Of a DNA stretch of 64,000 nt, positions 51,514-63,872 are shown in pieces; positions within the stretch are counted from its first letter, which is position 1; the number at the start of each line of letters is the position of its first letter. The notes beneath the pieces are model-generated. The model did not search any database, was not told the origin of the DNA, and saw nothing but the letters and a program-made list of their open reading frames with translations. The position numbers and the translations under genes were made by a program. Source of the DNA: Oxyruncus cristatus (Eukaryota > Chordata > Aves > Passeriformes > Cotingidae); contig VXAY01004360.1 in NCBI GenBank assembly GCA_013399855.1, forward strand, positions 120,319 to 184,318, read 5' to 3'.

Positions 51514-52500
51514 GATCATAGAATCATAGAATCAGATGGGTTGGAAAGGACCTCTGAGATCATCAAGTCCAACCCTTGACTACCACTGTGGTTAATAGAC
51601 TATGGAACTAAGTGCCACGTCCAGCCTCATCTTGAAAACCTGCAGGGACGGTGAATCCACCACTTCCCTGGGCAGCCCATTCCAGTAGCTGATTACTCTC
51701 TCTGTAAACAATTTCTTTCTAATATCCAAACTAAACCTCCCCTGGCACAGCTTAAGCCCGTGCCCTCTTGTCCTACTGCTGGTTGCCTGGGAGAAGAGAC
51801 CAACCCCCACCTGGCAACAACCTTCTTTCAGGGAGTTGTAGAGAGCGATGAGTCTCCCCTGAGCCTTCTCTTCTCCAGGCTAAACAACCCCAGCTCCCTC
51901 AGCCTCTACTCACAGGACTTGTGCTCAAGTCCCTTCACCAGCCTCGTTGCTCTTCTCTGGACCTGCTCCAGCACCTCAATATCCTTCCTGAACTGAGGGG
52001 CCCAGAACTGGACACAGCACTCCAGGTGTGGCCTCACCACTGCTGAGTCCAGGGGCAGAATCACTTCCCTGTTCCTACTGGCCACACTGTTCCTGATCCA
52101 GGTCAGGATGCCATTGGCCTTCTTGCCCACCTGGGCACACTGCTGGCTCATATTCAGCTTCCTGCCAATCCAAACTCCCAGATCCCTTTCTGCCTGGCTG
52201 CTCTCCAGCCACTCTGTCCCCAGCCTGTAGCACTGCCGGGGGTTGTTGTGGCCAAAGTGCAGGACCCGGCACTTGGCCTGGTTGAGACTCATTCCATTGG
52301 AACCAACCCAACTCTTCAGTCTGTCCAGGTCCTTCTGCAGAGCCCTCCTGCCTTCCAGCTGATCGACACTGTCCCCCAGCTTGGTGTCATCTGCAAATTT
52401 ACTAATGGTGCACTCTATCTCCTCATCTAAATCATCAGTAAAGATATTAAACAGAACTGGGCCTGACACTGATCCCTGGGGGACACCACTAGTGACCAGG
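51514..52500 (-). mobile_element. CR1 LINE, 5'-truncated, with readable reverse transcriptase tail
   Basis: The 3' end at 51514 shows the atcatagaatcatagaatc repeat of CR1. Reading minus from about 52497, the frame gives [16 protein letters not shown], then FADDTKLGD with the catalytic Asp pair, and stays open to a stop at 51906. Most of the endonuclease and the N-terminal reverse transcriptase is missing, so it cannot move by itself. Confidence 0.9.
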
Positions 52501-55339
52501 ATGACGTAGCCCTACATTTTGATATCGATTTTGCTCAATCCATACAAAATCTTTTGCTTTTCCCTTCATCTCCTATTCTCTGTAGGGCTGTATCAACATA
52601 GAAAAACTACCTATGTACAGGCATCATCTGAAACAAGTGGATAACGGCTCTTCCTGTATCCATCTGCTGAATGAGATCTGGGCCAAAGGGCAGCCAGTTG
52701 GCCCACCTGCATCACTGCACTGATATTAGCTAAAAGTTGCTGAACTGTGAAATAGCACCTTTGCTGATTCTTGAGGTATAACCAGCTACCCTAGCAAAAC
52801 AAAAAGCAGCTTGCTTATTTTTTTCCTTTACATTCCCTTGGCATTAAACTGTTGTGGACTGAAGCTAAGGAAATGTGTCTAATAGGTATTTTTACCTGCC
52901 AGGAAAAAAAAAAAAGTGAGGTGGGACAGTCCTCCCTCAGGATGGAAAAAGAGGGAAAATGGTACGTAAATTATTAATGTATCTCATGCAATAGCATAGT
53001 GTTGGAGCAGGATTTCAGTAACAGAAAGACAGATCATTTCACTCCTACACTTATCACAGAATAATCCAACGAAATTTTGATAGCAAAAATGCATAGGGTT
53101 TCCTGTGTATTTTTGCAAGAGAGGACATTCAGGCCAATTATTCCCTGGAGGCATGTTTTATCCCTGCTTTGGTTCCTTTTAGGAACCAAAAAAAAAAAAA
53201 AAACAAAAAAAGACAAAACAAAACAAAACAAAACAAACAAACAAACAAACAAAAACACAAACCAAACCAAACAAAACAAAAAAAACAAAACAAAAAAAAA
53301 ACAACACACACAAAAAAACACACCACAAAAAAACTGAGAAATTTATTAATGGAGAAAAAAACAATTAGAAGACCTAAGTCATGAGAAGGGATATTGAGGG
53401 GACTTAAATTTCTTGGCAAAAAAAGCAGCAGCATCAAGATTTATGAATATGAGCCTTTGATACCTGCCATGACAGCTGAGCTGGAAGATGGGAGCAGTGT
53501 ACCTCACCCCATATGCATTGCACAAGACCCTCTGATCCTGCCAAATACTGAACCAAGAGACTGACGGAAAATATCAGTTGATTTAAATTTTCTAAGAAGC
53601 AGCTTTAAAAATACAGAGATTAAAAACAGATTAAAGGATTTTATAATTTCCAGATTAATGGTATTTGTTGTTCCAGCCACCACAGTTCCTCTAAAGGTTG
53701 TTGGCTTCCCATGCTTACCAGACCTGGTCCTTCCGGACTGTGGAGCTTTGCAGAAGGAGGATGGCGACTTTTCTGTGATAGCTACAGAACACTGCCATCT
53801 GGCCCTTGTGTAGTGGACTGATCTGCTTATGCAGATCCATTCCCCGTTAAATGAAACAACAAAGCGTAGCCTTGAAACTTGGGCTTTCATGTGGTAAATG
53901 AGAAGAGATGGGGTTTTATAACTATTCCTATGATCTGCATTAATCTCAGTAAAACTCTTGAGGACTCTTCCACAAATTACTCCTATAAAATAACCTAATA
54001 AGTTTTAAGATGGATCCATTAAGATTGATCCATTCAATAAGGTACCTTGAAACTCCCCTGATCATTCATGTGAAAAAAAAAAAAAAAAAGCCTGAAGGGG
54101 TAAGGACATTCTCCAGGCTTCTACAAATGAGTCCATGAAAAGTAGGGCTTAAAGCAGAATTAGCTCTGTAACGGAAATGCCATATGTGGCATTTCACCCT
54201 TTGAATCATTTAGTATGTGTCTGATCAGAGGGGAGTCAAAGCCTCCAAACAGAGCCCAGGGTAGTAGGATGTCTTAGGTTATGTGATAAAAACTTGTCAG
54301 CACACTCACAAAGAAGCACAGAAAACCAATGGAGGGGGAGCCCAAATAATACCCTGACCAGATACTCCCATGCCATTGGCTTATCAAAGGCCTGTCTACA
54401 CAAGCTCAGAGGAGCTCAGGCAGGCCGGAGTCCAAGTTAAGGACTCTTACAAAGGGACACCCTGTCCAGGTCCCTTCTATGTCCCAAGCGAGCTTCAGCC
54501 CCAGCGTAGTGGTGTGAAGGTGACCCATCAACATGATCAGTGCTGGAGAGTATTTTGAAGATTGGCAGAGACTGCTGTCTCAGGGTATAGGCACATGAAA
54601 GAATGCAAGGTAAGAGACCTTCACGATTGAACATGACTTAATATGTAAGGATTACATGACAGGTATGAGACAACTACCAGTAATCAAATTATTTACCAGC
54701 TTGCGTGACACTCTTAGCATTGACTTTAAAATATAGGAAGTACTGAAATAGAGATGAAAAATAACTAATCCTCAGTACATGAGGGTTCATTTTCTTGACT
54801 ACTCTAAAATACTCTTTGGGTGGCAGACTAATCTGTCATAAAATTTTCTAGGATCCTCCTTTATCTTTTTTTTTTTCTCTTGAACTGTAGAGTCTTCCTC
54901 ATGATGGTCACCTTCCCTGACCAGGATGAAGCTTATCACAACATCAGATTAGACTACTATCTCTTGTCTACAGAAGTATATACCCTGCTCAGTCTTTCTG
55001 CTACACAAAACTTCCCACATCTCTTCTAAACTTTCCTCTCACAGCTTTTTTTCAGCCTCAGCTTTGCTCTCTCTGGAGAGTTTCCATTCTTGTAATCCCC
55101 ACTCTGGAACAAAGTAGAAAATAAGCAATTTTCCACAGCTTTCATCATCTTTATTAATGTATTGGCTATTTCCCAAAGCTGCAGCGGTTACCTACCCTCT
55201 CCCTCCTGTTAATACTCCACTAGATAATTTGAAAGAACAAGCTAGTAAATACAGAGAATGTCATGACACACAATGATGGAGAAATAATCTTCTTACACTA
55301 ACTTGAAGATGTCAGATGTATGTTAACAGACTCCCCAAA
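52501..55339. other. No gene seen between CR1 and ERVL LTR
   Basis: AT-rich with the A-rich simple repeat and short A runs. A 128-codon frame at 53504-53890 (minus) has no recognisable motif. Confidence 0.55.
53190..53336 (+). repeat. A-rich (CAAA/CAAAA)n simple repeat
   Basis: About 150 bases of A with regularly spaced C. Open frames through it on both strands (all Lys/Asn/Gln/Thr, or all Phe/Cys/Leu/Val) are by-products of the composition. Confidence 0.9.
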
Positions 55340-55944
55340 CCACCATCTGGTTTCAGAGGGTATGGAGTTAATTTTCTTCCCAGCAGCTGGTACAGAGCTA
55401 TGTTTTCGACTCAGAATGAAAATAATGTTGATAACACACTGATGTTTTGGTTGTTGCTATTAGTGCTTACCCCAAGTCAAGAACTTTTCAGTTTCCCATG
55501 CTCTGCCAGCCAGCAGGTGCACAAGAAGTTGGGAGAGAGCATGGCCAGGAAACCTGATTCAAACTGCCCAAAGGGATATTCCATACCACAGAACATCACG
55601 CTCATACATATATAAGTGGGGGGGGAGTTAGCCTAGAGGGGCCAACCACTGCTCAGGAATGGGCTGTGCATCAGTCAGCAGGTGGCGAGCAATGGTACCG
55701 TGCATCACTTCTTGGTCCTGGGTTTTATTCTCTTTTTCCTTTTTGAATAATTATTAATTATTAATTATTATTACTGTCACGGTTATTATAATTTAATTCT
55801 GTTATCAAACTGCTCTTTTCTCAACCCTCGGGTTTTACCTCTTTCTGATTGTCCTCCCCATCCCACTGGGGGCATTGGAGGGTGGGGAAGTGAGCGAGCA
55901 GTGGCGTGGTACTTGATCACTGGCTGGGGTTAAACCATGATACA
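55340..55944 (+). mobile_element. ERVL-type solo LTR, same family as in gene A intron 1
   Basis: Shares with the 36416 element ttaattttcttcc-cagcagctgg, gctatgtttt, gataacacactgatgtttt and aaagggatattccatacca, and ends ggctggggttaaaccatgata. The 5' boundary is uncertain by about 25 bases. A short ATT-rich expansion (55747-55782) lies inside. Confidence 0.75.
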
Positions 55945-57256
55945 CCGAAACAAATTTATTTCCTGGCTTGTTTGTTTTATCTGATCTCTCCCAACTATAT
56001 TGGTCAAATTACTGTAAAAAGCTGGAAATCTCTGAGTAGAACTTTATTACTATATAAGTGCGAAGAGCCAGGCCAGTGACCTCAGGAAGTCTTCTGTTGC
56101 CTCATTGTGTATCTCCACAACTTGACATTAAAAGAGGAAGGGGAAGAAACAGGAAAGAAGGAGCAAAGAAATGTCAGAAAACACTCACTGATGTTATGGA
56201 GGACTTTCTGATTCTTGCTAATGCACTAAATGTCCTACTTCCTCCAAACCTGTCATTAATCTCCTCCTGGTCTATGCCCCTGAAATAACCAAAGCTCTGC
56301 AGCCCTTAGGAGAGAAGTTATTATGTTAAGTGTTATGTGGCAATACAAATGAGGCTGAATATAAAATGCAAATGTAAAATATGCTAAATAAAGCTGATTA
56401 AAGAGGCATTTGAAAGTAGAAAGGTATATTAAAAAATGAGTCCTGTCACATTTTTGCATTCCACGCAAAAAAAACCCATGCCATTTTAATTTTCAGTATA
56501 GGAATTTGAATGCACAAATCAGTATTATCAGTGTGACTGGCTCAGTAGAGCATATGAGACTTCAGTGGATATAGTGGTACAGGAGCTGGAAGTGTGCAGC
56601 TCTGGTCTTAAGCACAAAGTGAAAGTTGTGTATTTTCACAGAGAGAAGATAATTTCATTCTTTTTCTCAATTTCGTATTTGAACTGGGTTTTTTTCCATT
56701 TAATTTATCAAAGACATTTACTTTTATTCAAATATCATGGTATTAGGAGCAGAAAGTCATGCAAAAGAACTACAGGATGTTTTTCTCTAATTTATTTCAA
56801 AATGTTTCTCTGTGGATTTTGTTGAGTCCCAGTCCATGACTGTAATTTAATCCTTCAGAAAATTCAAAGAAGAGCCGATGGCTGATGGCCTGTGGGCTAA
56901 TTCAGATGCTGATTACCTGGCTACCAGGCCAAGATGGGCACCACCAGTAACACCCAATGATCTTGGCCCATGACCAAGCAATTCTTTCAGCTCCTGCTGC
57001 CCTCCAAAGGATGAAGCAAGCTAACTGAGCTACACATGGTGTGTTGTGGAGTAAGGCAAGGGCTGGAAGCAAAGGTGGGATATGAGCGCACATAGAGTTT
57101 TGTATCCAGTCCCTCCTACCCTCATAGGGTGTGGAGATGAGGGAATAGCAACATGAGTTGATGTAAACAAATAGAGAAGGAAACAATACTCTGAGCATCT
57201 CTTCTCTTGAAATACCCAGTTCACCACCCTCTATGGGCAGTTAAGCCAGACTGAAG
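55945..57256. other. No gene seen between LTR and CR1
   Basis: No splice-flanked coding block and no repeat recognised. Confidence 0.5.
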
Positions 57257-57600
57257 ATCATAGAATCAGAGAATCATAGAATCAGACAGGTTGGAAAGGA
57301 CCTCTGAGATCATCAAGTCCAACCCTTGATCCAACACCACCGCGGTTAATAGACTATGGCACTAAGTGCCACGTCCAGCCTCATCTTGAAAACCTCCAGG
57401 GATGGAGAATCCACCACTTCCCTGGGCAGCCCATTCCAATGGCTGATTACTCTCTCTGTAAAGAATTTCTTTCTGATATCTAACCTAAACCTCCCCTGGC
57501 ACAGCTTAAGGCCATGCCCTCTTGTCTTACTCCTTGCCTGGGAGAAGAGACCAACCCCCACCTGGCTACAACCTCCTTTCAGATAGTTGTAGAGAGCGAT
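57257..57600 (-). mobile_element. CR1 LINE 3' fragment
   Basis: Nearly identical over its length to the 3' 340 bases of the 51514 element (gatcatagaatc, ggttggaaaggacctctga), so it is the same subfamily. Cut off at 57600. Confidence 0.9.
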
Positions 57601-58661
57601 TAATGACAGCTAGCAGAGGAACAAGAGTCAAAAGTTCAGACAGAACTCTGATAAGTGCTTTTCTGCTGCTTCCAGGGTAAACTTCACAGAATAGCTCGTT
57701 TGGTAGCATTGCTTCTAATAAACCCTGAGAAACAAAAGATAGTTGCTTCACCCTAGCGCTCTGGGTGAGTGCTGTATCCAACCTCGCTCCAGTGTTTGCA
57801 CAGCACTGAGTCTTAGCAAACAATTTTTCCTAGAAGCAGCACACGGAAAGCCCAATGCAAAGACACCTAACCACTTCCACAGGGACAAAACTGATGCCAA
57901 ACAGGCAATTCAACCCCTGCAAGACACAGTCTAACAAAGCCGCTGTATCAGTATTTGGTTTCCCAGCATGTCTTCTGGTAGCCATATAATCCGACTTCCC
58001 AGTCTGAACACAGGTATCTCATAACTGCCCATCTGTCCTCCCCTGCTTCATGCAGCATCTCACCATTAACAAGTTACAAAATTCCTGCACTGCATTTTCT
58101 TCCTGAGGAAACCCATTGCTAATGAATACAGAAGACTATTTCTGCAAAAATACATATGTGTCAGACTATCTGAAATTCCCCTGCAATGCCCAGGTAATGT
58201 GCATTAGCCATAAACAGAAGAAAAACCCTGTCATGGGTTCACTTGTTCTAAAAACTAAACACGGAATTTTCCCTTCCCCTTGCCCCACTGTGTGGGAGGG
58301 ATGTTTGAATGGGCAGAATGGTTTTGCCTTGGGGATTTGACTAATACAAAAGAACTGGCCAACAGACTGACATTCCAGGCTGATAGACTGGGGAGGGGCT
58401 AGGAGACTCTTTACTTTGGGGTTTTTTTTCCCTCTCCCGGAGGGGCAGAACAAGGCTCAGTTCATGGTTGCAGGAACAAGGGAGGGTGTGCGTTGGAAAA
58501 GCTGGGAGGCTGCTTTGTTCTCAGCCTGGCTGCCTGCCTTGCTGGCACCCTGTTTTCTGCCCCCACCCCACCCCGGTGGACCTGCTTGGACTCCATCGGA
58601 GAGGAACTATTTGGGAAGAGAGAGAGCCACCTTTGTCTTCCCGTTCCCGTGTTTTTGGCAG

Positions 58662-58704
58662 NNNNNNNNNNNNNNNNNNNNNNNNNNNNNNNNNNNNNNN
58701 NNNN
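58662..58704. other. Assembly gap (43 N) inside the 58-kb LTR
   Basis: The gap is followed by a T run of about 17 bases, a context that often defeats assembly. The true length is unknown. Confidence 0.9.
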
Positions 58705-58891
58705 GTGGTTTTTTTTTTTTTTTTTTGTGCACATGACTGAAGGAAGGGGAAGTCACACGGCCAGCAGCAAACAATGTGAGTCCCCTTTGGGAAGAACCTT
58801 CTTTTCTTCTTTTTCCCCTTCCCGGTGAGGGGGAGAAAAGGGCTCCATTTCGGCTCCCCCAGCACACCCATGTGGCGCCTGCCGGAGCCCA

Positions 58892-58967
58892 ACAGCGCCC
58901 CCTGTCTGCCAACCCCAAGCACTGCAGGTTCTGCACCTTCAGCGATCCAACAGCGCCCCCTGCTGAC
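58892..58967 (-). promoter_or_regulatory. Two CTCF-like motifs in tandem
   Basis: The minus strand reads CAGACAGGGGGCGCTGT (58892-58908) and GTCAGCAGGGGGCGCTGT (58950-58967), 58 bases apart and in the same orientation. Both contain the AGGGGGCGCT core of the vertebrate CTCF consensus. Motif match only; binding not shown. Confidence 0.5.
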
Positions 58968-59255
58968 TATGGTTAGAATTGCACCAAAAAGCACAAACTG
59001 AACTGTTTACTTTTCACTGAAAGGGATTTTTGGGTAGAGGGTTATTGTACGGTTGGGGTTTTGGTTTGTGTTCTTTTGTTGTTCTGCCATATATCCTTTA
59101 ACAAAGAGCTGTTATTTTTATCTTTCTCCACACTTTCTCAATTGGAGCCTCTTCATTTTGGATTTACACTTGCTTAGAGGAAGGAGTTTTGGTCTTCCTT
59201 ATAACTCATCCTCCTTAGCAAAACACTTCTGTCTCATTAAACTGAGAAAACCCCA

Positions 59256-62200
59256 GCGCCAAAGCAGTGAGTACATTTCCATGCCCGCTCAGCTCTTGGC
59301 CTGTTTCCCATGACTGCTCTGCTTTCTACTGAGAGACTCTGCTCAAGTGCATTCACCATGGGCCAAACGTCAAGTGCTCACCATAAAGTTCCTCCTCATC
59401 CTTCTTTTTATATGTTCTACTATTTTCTTATCCTCCTGGTCCATCAAAAGATTTTTTTTTAATTAAAAACCCACTTTTTTTTTTATGCCCTCGTGATTTT
59501 CTTTTATATGGTCAGCAGGTTTGATTCATTTCATAAATTAATTATTTTGAGCTCCATCAGGACTGCATGGCTCTCATCTTCCCTAATTAGATTGAATTCA
59601 ATGCCTCTAGATTCATTCCTAGAGGGGAAAGGGGAATTCATATTTTACTTGATGTACCTGATATTGGACAACTGTCTCTTCAAATCTTAAATCTGAGGAA
59701 CTTTCATAGTTTAGACTTAATCAAAATACCCAGTATGCTTTGATGTCAGGAAAAACACAGATACAAAAACATGAAAGCTTCTCCCTCTTTCTCTTTCACC
59801 CTACTTCTTTCTTAGTCTCAAGACTCCCTCATATTCACCATTCCCCTTTTTGATTCTAACATGATCTTTCAGCTTTTATCTTTCTTTACATGAGTCCATT
59901 CCCTCTACTGAGATTGGCTTCATTGTGTAAGGTAAAGATACTCAGCAGTAGCATAGGTCACCAGACTGACTAATTTGTTCATGAAATATATTTCCACGTA
60001 TCATTCAGAAAAGGTAAAATTTCTGTCTCCTTTTATTTTAGGTGAGCAATTTATCCCATTTAAGTAATTCTCTGCCAATAGATATGGCTGTTCTGCATTA
60101 CAGTAACTCCACAGCTGCTGCCTTTGAAGAGTAAATACAGATAGTTAATGACAAAACTCCTAAATTCCCCCAGGTTTTGCCATTCCTTTTTAAAGTATTT
60201 TTAAAAAGATGTTAATTTTCCTTGATGTACTAGGGATACCATTCAGGAACTGGTTTTGAAGTTCAGTCCACCAGGCCTTTCTCCTCTAGCCACTGATGGA
60301 GGAGTCCTTCATGATGGTAAGATAGCACAGACACCTAAGGCCAGTCCAGTTTAAAATCTGTCTCACCATATGGCTTGAAACCTGTGTTTCTCATTTTATT
60401 TAGCAATTTCATAACAGCTGGCACTGCTGACTTTATCAGAATTGCTAGGATATAGAAGGCAGCACAACAAGACAACAAAAAGGCCCCTGCTAGTGTAGAG
60501 TGCCAAGTTAGTATATTATTTTTCACTCCTCATTAATTCTAGTGGTGTTCTCACACTTAGTCTCTGTATTGTGACCAGCCACAGGAGGTGCTTGGTAACT
60601 CCTTCATGCCTATAGGAAGGAGTAAGGCCACTGAGCAGAGGTCACCAAGACCAGCTTTGCTGGATCACCTTATTCCTCCATGAATTCATGACATACTTAA
60701 GGTTTAAGGTTATGAGTGGATTTCATTTGAAAGACACTCAAAATAAGCATGACTACTAAATCCTATAAAGAAGTTCAGGTTAAATAGCACACTTCACTGA
60801 AGGCTTTATTATACACAGACAAGATCATATTGTGGGAAACTTGTTTCAGTCATTAGGTCTTAACCCCCACACTTACCTTTCTTCCCAGCTGGGTTCTCAC
60901 TAACCTTTAGTAGCTGTAGACTTGGATAAGAGTAGAGTGATCTTCAGTTAAGACAACATATACCAAGTAAAAGCAAGCTATGGAAGAAAAGTGGTAGAAA
61001 TGCAAAAAAACATCCTCTTCCCCAAACCTGAATACTATCAGGTTGGAGAATTGCAGGGTGAGGGAGAAATGAAAAACATAACTTTGAAGAGAGGGATAAA
61101 GAGCGATTCTGAGGAAATGTCCCCACGAGAGACAATAGATTTTATATATTAAAACACTCTTAGATTAATAAGAATACATATTTTTATGACTATTGAATAT
61201 TTAATTGATTTGTGAACTTTTATGTACTCCAAAGAAATGTTAATGCAACACATGCAAAGAGCAGGTAGCAAAAGGTGTCATCTGCCATGCGGGGAACTAA
61301 CTGCTGTAGAAGAATATTTGCATAAATGCCTTGTAGATTTCTTGGAAACCCTCTCTTCTAATCTGGAGGGAACAGGCAGGACAAAAACATTCCTGGGACC
61401 ACAGGTAAGACAGGTAAGCCCATATTCAGGGTCAGAGTCATATCCTGTCTTTATCTGCAACAGCCAGCAGCAGGGGCAAAAAAATCTGTCTTGGAGTCTT
61501 TAATCCTGGTCTGGAGGGAAATGTTGCAGCTCAGTCACTGCATAAGCATAGTACATGCTGAGTTCCCTCAGGTGCATAAGGCTGCAGAGATGCTCTTTCA
61601 CTCCCCAGGGAAGGTATGCACATTGACTCTGGTAAAGACAGAGGTGTCCTTTAGGTCAGCACACTGACCTCATGGCACAAGCAGCTGTTACAAGCCCTTT
61701 CGTGCTCAGGCAGGGTGTGCTTGTGGAAGAGTAGCTAAAGGTTAGCTGGGAAGTTTCTTCTGAGCTTCCATAAAAGCCCCAGAGGCTAATGCCCTGAGCA
61801 GACCTCAGCAGACTTGCACAGTCAGAGCAAAGACATATTCCTCCCACAGAAAATACCTAACTACCACCCACACACGGCATAGTGAGTTGCCTTGAGCTCC
61901 CAGCAGCACCCAGGGGAAAGTCCTGAAGTTTGGGACCAGTGCTTCACTTTTGACTTCAGAGCAGACCTGAGTGGAGGGAAAAAGTAGCCAAGACTCAAGT
62001 CCACGGTAGGAACATCTACCCATCATTTTTCCACATTCATGCCAGTCAGGTAAATGTCTGTACCCAGTCTGTTCCTTGCAGTAGTGTCTTAACACATAGA
62101 GCTATCACTGATGATCACAAATATTCCCATCAAAAAAGCTGTTACCTGTGGGTGACTAAATGACAGCACTCAGTGTAAAGAGTGAAATTATGGGTAAGGG

Positions 62201-63139
62201 TCCACCTCCTGCTTCTGTGAGCAGGAATGAACCTAAGAGAAAGACAGGTCTGGGGTGTGTTAGAAATCCATGAACCAAAGGCAAAGGCAGCTCTAAACTG
62301 TAGCTTTACTGTATAGTGACAAAACCAACAACAAAAGCAGCATCTAGGAATGACACACATAAACATCATCTGTCTGGCTTATGACAACCCTTTTTATTAG
62401 GCTAAAATAATAAATCAGGAGGCTCAAGCAGCCATGATACATGTTTATATGATTCATATTTTGGTTGATGCAAACTTGCAAAGAAGCACAAAGCCTGGCA
62501 GAGAATTTACAAAGCAGCCTTTGCAAGTAGATATGCATCAACATTACCCAAAGCTATGGAGACAGAGGTTGATATTCTGCCTTCGAAAAGATAACTATAC
62601 TTGAAACAGATTGAGCTAGTAATGTGTCATGAGCTTCTTTCTTAGCAGTGTTTAATGTGGATTTAATTCAGATTTCAATTAAGTCAATGAAAAATTTCCA
62701 TTTATTTGAAACATAATGTGATGAAAGCTTAACTATGGTAGAAATTTTTTCGCCAAGAATTTTTTTATACCTGAAATTATAGTCTTTAGAAAGGTTTCTA
62801 GGTATAAAATATGCTTTGCTACTCTAAAAAGACTGAGGAATTCAATAATAAAAAGGGAAATATATTGTTCCATTAAGAAGGCATAGCATGAAGCAGAGCT
62901 GTTAGATTCCTCTGTATGTGATCAATTATAACACTGTTCAGTAAATTAACACCTTCTCAGTATGTCAAAGGTCTTACATTTAGCATTAACGTCTGATATG
63001 CACTGCAGACTATAAAGGCAGCTGTAGTCCAAATATTACAACACTTATCTGGAACATCGACTTTCGTCCTGCATATTGTGCAACTGCATTCACAATTAGA
63101 GTTCAAGAAATGATTGCTTTAACAGCTCTCTTTTATCTC
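59256..63139. other. No gene seen between the 58-kb LTR and the right-edge pseudogene
   Basis: AT-rich and without recognisable exons. I checked for sulfotransferase exon motifs on the minus strand and found none until the exon 7 remnant at 63140. Confidence 0.55.
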
Positions 63140-63872
63140 TCAGGATTTGCAACACACATCATATTTTAACGTGGAGTGCTTGCTATTACGCATTCCTTGT
63201 ACACTTTCTCCATTTCCAAACTATGCTTTTCCTCAAAAAGCTTCCTCCAATAGCTAAAAAGAACCCTCCACTTAAAAAGAACCCTCATTGACACTGTAAG
63301 ATTAATGCAAAGATTTTTTTTTTACTTTCTCAGGAAACATTATTCACATCCCTCTACCTAGGATACAGTTTATGGGAAGGGAGAAGTCTACAACATACAC
63401 TATTACACATGAAAAGAAATTAGACAGCTTTATGACAGTTTATGGTGGGATCTTTTTTAATTCTCAAATGCCATTGTCCTTTCTCATTCATCTCAAATAA
63501 AACCTGAAATAAATACTTCATAGTCGCAAATGCGACATCATAATTACATTAGTAGTAGTAATTACTATTATTATTGTTATTGTTACTGTTACTATTATTG
63601 CTATTGATATATATGTTCTGATTTTCAGCATTACTATGGCAACTTCCTTTGTGCAGTGAGAAAAACATACCTGATTTAGGAAAGCCTGCTAGGATAACAT
63701 CATCTCTTCTGGCAAAAGAGGACCTCATAGTTTCAAATATTTCAAGAGTACCAGGAGTAGTGGGGTAGGCAGTCTCCTCATAGGTAAAGATCATGTCTTT
63801 ATGTTACAGTCTGTCAGCAGCAATCACTGATTTTTCCAACACATCAGCTAAAGCTGGTTTAGACTTTTCCAC
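63140..63872 (-). pseudogene. SULT6B1-like pseudogene with only exons 1 and 7 left
   Basis: Exon 1 (63671-63872) is exactly 202 bases like its relatives and ends PKSG with a good donor (G|gtatgt). Aligned residue by residue to gene B, its start codon is GTG and codon 23 is TAA (63804-63806). An in-frame ATG at 63926 also runs into that stop. Only about 400 bases away is the last exon (63140-about 63255), recognisable as WRKLFEEKHSLEMEKVYKEC, then a net 7-base deletion that shifts frame before the KYDV-like tail. No trace of exons 2-6 lies between, so they were deleted. A 14-base direct repeat (63255-63268 and 63273-63286) sits at the exon 7 boundary. A CATAAATA box at about 63954-63961 sits at the promoter distance seen in gene B. 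A working gene is very unlikely. Confidence 0.88.
63551..63612 (+). repeat. (ATT/GTT)n microsatellite between pseudogene exons
   Basis: agtagtagta-attactattattattgttattg and so on. It occupies part of the 400 bases that replace exons 2-6 of the right-edge pseudogene. Confidence 0.85.

Larger units (their letters stand above)
58229..59255 (+). mobile_element. Probable retroviral LTR containing an N gap
   Basis: Starts TGTCATGGGTTCAC, close to the ends of the 21434 and 47239 elements. It continues through a GC-rich centre to a T-rich stretch ending ttaacaaagagctgttattt, which resembles the 3' part of known bird LTRs. The 3' boundary is unclear. Two CTCF-like sites lie inside. Confidence 0.5.

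Noticed and set aside
53034..53437. Long open frames of Phe/Cys/Leu on minus and Lys/Asn/Thr on plus
   Set aside because: They are translations of the A-rich simple repeat at 53190-53336.
53504..53890. 128-codon minus-strand frame
   Set aside because: No motif, no promoter or splice context, no similarity I recognise.
58416..58994. Open frames spanning the N gap at 58.7 kb
   Set aside because: They are open only because Ns cannot encode stops; the region is LTR-like.
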